From positions 1 to 50,677 of the forward strand of contig JBKECO010000066.1 of NCBI GenBank assembly GCA_047974745.1: a stretch of 50,677 nt of DNA, given 5' to 3'. This DNA is from JBKECO01 sp047974745 (lineage in GTDB: Bacteria > Bacillota > Clostridia > Lachnospirales > Lachnospiraceae). The stretch's first letter is position 1. Every line of letters starts with the position of its first letter. The translations under genes and the position numbers were made by a program. Under the pieces are notes generated by a model. That model was given only the letters and a program-made list of their open reading frames with translations, searched no databases and was not told the DNA's origin. Shown here piece after piece: positions 48,161 to 50,677 of this stretch.

Positions 48161-49354
48161 ATGGATAATATAAAAAAACAGGGATTCCATACTGTGAATA
48201 CGAATGTAGATGAGCTGGATGAAAAAATCAAAAAGCACAGACGAAAAATCTTTTTCAGAACCTTACTTGTGGTGTTACTGCTTCTGATTGTTTCAGGAGG
48301 AGTATTTGGATATTTTTATTTTAAGACCTACACAGATTATCGGGTCGTTTCTGAAATTGAAAAAACGGATAATTCTGGCACAAAATATGTTGAATACGGA
48401 GACGGAGTTATTTCCTACAATCACGATGGTGCGGCGTACTATCAGCTCAATGGAACCATGATCTGGAATCAGGCATTTGAAATGCAAAATCCCAGGATCG
48501 ACATATGTGAAGGATATGCGGCAATTTATGATGAATCTGGGGAATATATCTATATCATGAATCAAAATGGTAAACAGGGAGTGATCGAGACAAATAAAAT
48601 CATAAGGAAGGCAAGTGTTGCAAATCAGGGAACCGTGGCAGTCCTGACCAGGATGGAGAAGGGTAATTACCTTGATCTTTATGCAAAAGATGGAACAAGT
48701 CTTGCGTCTGGAACACTTCGTGCGGGCAATAGTGGCAATCCAATCGCAATCTCACTTTCAAATAATGCAAATAAACTTGCAGTTTCAATGATCGATATAG
48801 AACAAGGTCAGGTCAATTCCTCGGTGATCTTCTATAATTTTGGAGCCGTAGGACAAAACGAAATCGATAATATCGTGGGCAGCTATCAGTACAGCGACAC
48901 ACTGATACCGCAACTCGATTTCGTCACCAATGATAAGCTGCTTGCATTTGGTGATGATAAGATCCTAATATTTGAAGGAACACAAAAGCCAGAGGTAACA
49001 AGAATGATTGAGCTTGTGAATCAGGTGGATAGCGTGTTCGTTTCGGATCGAGCATTTGGACTGATTACAGAAGGGTCGACGACACAGAATGCGAAATTGC
49101 TTCAGGTTTATGACTTAAATGGAAATTTGGACCTGGAAAAGGAGTTTGGCATGGACTATTCCTCGGTCAGCTTTTTAGACGGTGGACAAGTCTGTATAAA
49201 ATCAGATTTAGAATGTATGATTTTTTCAAGAGGAGGAATCGAGAAATTCCATTTTAATTTTGAAGAAGAGATATTTTATATTTTTTCTGATAGATGGGGC
49301 TTTCAGTATACCTTTGTCTTTACCGATAAAATACAAAAAATAAGATTGTCTTAG
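48161..49354 (+). CDS. DUF5711-like membrane-anchored beta-propeller protein
   Basis: This 397-residue protein has a short cytoplasmic N-terminus (about 30 residues), one membrane helix near 33-55 (FFRTLLVVLLLLIVSGGVFG) and an extracellular body. The body is a series of beta-strand blades without clear repeats, e.g. KYVEYGDGVISYNHDGAAYY, IYIMNQNGKQGVIE, VYDLNGNLDLEKEF, and ends FVFTDKIQKIRLS. This fits the DUF5711 family of Lachnospiraceae; the function is unknown. It starts with ATG after GAGGTAATAA and is followed by the CvpA-like gene. Both are membrane proteins. Confidence 0.78.
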   Translation: MDNIKKQGFHTVNTNVDELDEKIKKHRRKIFFRTLLVVLLLLIVSGGVFGYFYFKTYTDYRVVSEIEKTDNSGTKYVEYGDGVISYNHDGAAYYQLNGTMIWNQAFEMQNPRIDICEGYAAIYDESGEYIYIMNQNGKQGVIETNKIIRKASVANQGTVAVLTRMEKGNYLDLYAKDGTSLASGTLRAGNSGNPIAISLSNNANKLAVSMIDIEQGQVNSSVIFYNFGAVGQNEIDNIVGSYQYSDTLIPQLDFVTNDKLLAFGDDKILIFEGTQKPEVTRMIELVNQVDSVFVSDRAFGLITEGSTTQNAKLLQVYDLNGNLDLEKEFGMDYSSVSFLDGGQVCIKSDLECMIFSRGGIEKFHFNFEEEIFYIFSDRWGFQYTFVFTDKIQKIRLS

Positions 49355-49405
49355 GCTGACGAAACGGGACGGGCAGTGCATAGCAATACAAGTTTAGGAG
49401 AATGC

Positions 49406-50203
49406 ATGTTAGAAACAATTATACCAATATGGAATACTTTTATAGAAGAAATGAATATTGTACTTGTAGTCTGCCTGCTGTTCTTGGTTCTGTGCATCTA
49501 CCGTTCCTATCAGCGAGGGCTTCTGCACTCTCTTTTTTCAATGTTCTCGTGGATACTGGTTCTGATCATTGCGCTAGTCGCAGCACCGGTGATCTCTAGT
49601 GTGCTCCAAGAACACACACCTGTTTTTACAACGGTGCAGGAACGAGTTCTTACTTATATAGAAGAAACAGTCGAGGAAGAAGATACAGCGCAAGAAAGTG
49701 GTACAGTTGTTCCGTCGGGTGAAAGTACAACTGCCCAGGAGGAGCTTTCCCAGCAGTTGCTTGAGGCAGGTATCGAAGTGCCGGAATATATTCTGGTAAG
49801 AATGGCAGATACATTGTCTGAACAAGGCAAAGAATTACTTCTTGGCAGCAGTATACCGGTCAGACTTTCTGTATCGGTAGCAGGGTTGATCATTCAGTTG
49901 ATCTCAATCCTGATCGCATTTATACTGGCATCGATACTGATACAGATTCTGGTCTCTGCGCTGGATATTGTGGCACATCTGCCAATTTTGAATATTACGA
50001 ACCATATGTTGGGTGGAGGTTTTGGCGTGCTTCGCTGGTTCTTTTATATGTACCTGTTCCTTTTTATTCTTTCGCTGATCCGATCAACAGCCTGGTCATC
50101 CTTCTTATTATATAATATAGAAAATAATAGTCTGCTCCTTCGGCTCTATGAAAATAATTTGCTGGTCAATCTGTTTGAACGTCTCTTTGATTTTGTTATA
50201 TGA
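49406..50203 (+). CDS. CvpA-family-like membrane protein
   Basis: This 265-residue protein has a first membrane helix near residues 15-32. YRSYQRGLLHSLFSMFSWIL follows, the R-G-hydrophobic motif of CvpA-like proteins. A hydrophilic Glu/Thr-rich insert of about 70 residues (EETVEEEDTAQESG) and three or more C-terminal helices follow. The insert makes it longer than the usual ~160-residue CvpA, so it is a variant or a different family with a shared motif. The ATG at 49406 follows AGGAGA. It lies 51 bases behind the DUF5711-like gene. Confidence 0.72.
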   Translation: MLETIIPIWNTFIEEMNIVLVVCLLFLVLCIYRSYQRGLLHSLFSMFSWILVLIIALVAAPVISSVLQEHTPVFTTVQERVLTYIEETVEEEDTAQESGTVVPSGESTTAQEELSQQLLEAGIEVPEYILVRMADTLSEQGKELLLGSSIPVRLSVSVAGLIIQLISILIAFILASILIQILVSALDIVAHLPILNITNHMLGGGFGVLRWFFYMYLFLFILSLIRSTAWSSFLLYNIENNSLLLRLYENNLLVNLFERLFDFVI

Positions 50204-50264
50204 TCTACGAGTGCAGGAGAAAATCAAAAGACAATAAAAAGTTTTTAAAATTTAGAAATAGCGG

Positions 50265-50293
50265 TTGACAGCTATGGATATTGATGATATTAT
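50265..50293 (+). promoter_or_regulatory. rRNA operon promoter P1
   Basis: TTGACA (50265-50270), 17 bases, TATTAT (50288-50293). A second promoter lies 143 bases downstream. This tandem layout is typical of rrn operons. Confidence 0.82.
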
Positions 50294-50407
50294 AGTCAAG
50301 CTGACGCATGCGAAAAGCACTACAAATAAGCTGTTTTGGCGATATTTACAGAAGTTTTATAAAGCAGATTTTTACATAAAGCTTCCATAAAAAAAATCAA
50401 AAAGTTG

Positions 50408-50436
50408 TTGACAACAGCTGAGTCAAATGATAAGAT
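50408..50436 (+). promoter_or_regulatory. rRNA operon promoter P2
   Basis: TTGACA (50408-50413), 17 bases, TAAGAT (50431-50436). Transcription should start near 50443, giving a leader of at least 230 bases before the 16S gene, which lies beyond the window. Confidence 0.85.
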
Positions 50437-50442
50437 ATCAGA

Positions 50443-50677
50443 GTTGCCGCTCAGACAGGAACGAGCGAAAACAACCAAGAGAACAAGCAAAGAACCTTGA
50501 TAACTGAACAGTGAAATGACCTTGAAAAGATTTTGAGAAAAATTTATTCATGCAGTCGAGAGATCGACTGAAGAACGTTCCTATGAAAGTAGGAACAACC
50601 TAAAAAACAGTAAAGATCACGAAAGTGATCACGGAACAAAGATTGCCAAGAGGGAATCTTGATCCAAAAGATCAAAA
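50443..50677 (+). ncRNA. Leader of an rRNA operon with serial hairpins
   Basis: The text AAGAACCTTGATAACTGAAC (50490-50509) is characteristic of clostridial rRNA leaders. A run of small perfect hairpins follows: CAGTCGA/TCGACTG (50553-50570), GTTCCTA/TAGGAAC (50577-50596), GATCAC-GAAA-GTGATC (50615-50630) and GATC/GATC (50661-50673). The 16S start is not in the window. These stems probably take part in processing or antitermination. Confidence 0.7.

Overview
The window looks like a chromosomal segment of an anaerobic Firmicute in the class Clostridia, most likely a Lachnospiraceae-type gut bacterium. This rests on a moderate to low GC content, strong purine-rich ribosome binding sites, T-box leaders on aminoacyl-tRNA synthetase genes, a large Bacillus/Clostridium-type SRP RNA with an Alu domain, two rubrerythrins with a PerR-type regulator, an NrdG2-type activase and a QueT transporter under a preQ1-I riboswitch. 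No phage, insertion sequence, plasmid or CRISPR signature is visible. The window lies between two rRNA operons. It opens in the last ~109 bases of a 23S rRNA and closes in the promoter and leader region of another rRNA operon.

Layout. 1-2.1 kb: 23S end, tRNA-Asn/Glu/Cys, a small protein, a decayed esterase gene and rubrerythrin. 2.2-7.2 kb: tyrS with its Tyr T-box, divergent from a SWIM/SNF2 helicase. 7.2-15.6 kb: a phosphate island (pstS-pstC-pstA-pstB-phoU, then a Na/Pi cotransporter with a PhoU-like tail, then phoP-phoR). Each half is preceded by a pair of TTTACA-like repeats with 11-bp period, the layout of a Pho box. 15.6-17.7 kb: mntP, a CaCA cation exchanger and a zinc-ribbon protein. 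17.7-21 kb: Met T-box, metG, tatD. 21-25.1 kb: a minus-strand radical SAM / DUF4130 pair with an apparent LexA box in its promoter, divergent from rsmA and a GIY-YIG-Nudix fusion. 25.4-31.8 kb: DEAD-box RNA helicase, acetyltransferase, lipoprotein, a broken membrane gene, a metallo-beta-lactamase-fold protein, an XRE membrane regulator, and queT. 31.9-34.5 kb: rubrerythrin/perR oxidative-stress operon, nrdG-like activase, tadA and the SRP RNA. 34.6-39.7 kb: a membrane/DUF4097 pair, a metallopeptidase, a Cys-rich protein, an oxidoreductase, manA and a ROK sugar kinase. 39.8-44.2 kb: tRNA-Ser, then a minus-strand group of two lipoproteins, a DUF4870-like protein and two LuxR-type proteins, one of them a polytopic membrane protein. 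44.4-50.2 kb: pfkA, dnaX-ybaB-recR, a DUF5711-like protein and a CvpA-like protein. 50.2 kb to the end: tandem rRNA promoters and a hairpin-rich leader.

The most interesting observations are these. The PstS protein appears circularly permuted: its C-terminal half comes before its N-terminal half. The radical SAM / DUF4130 pair has a well-placed SOS box, which supports a DNA-damage role for a poorly characterised system. A GIY-YIG nuclease domain is fused to a Nudix hydrolase, with a possible internal start. A 21-bp hairpin with a matching partial copy lies between the helicase gene and pstS. No 5S rRNA follows the 23S rRNA. The usual tadA-ffs-dnaX-ybaB-recR neighbourhood is split by about 11 kb of other genes. 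All functions are assigned by reading motifs; no database search was run.
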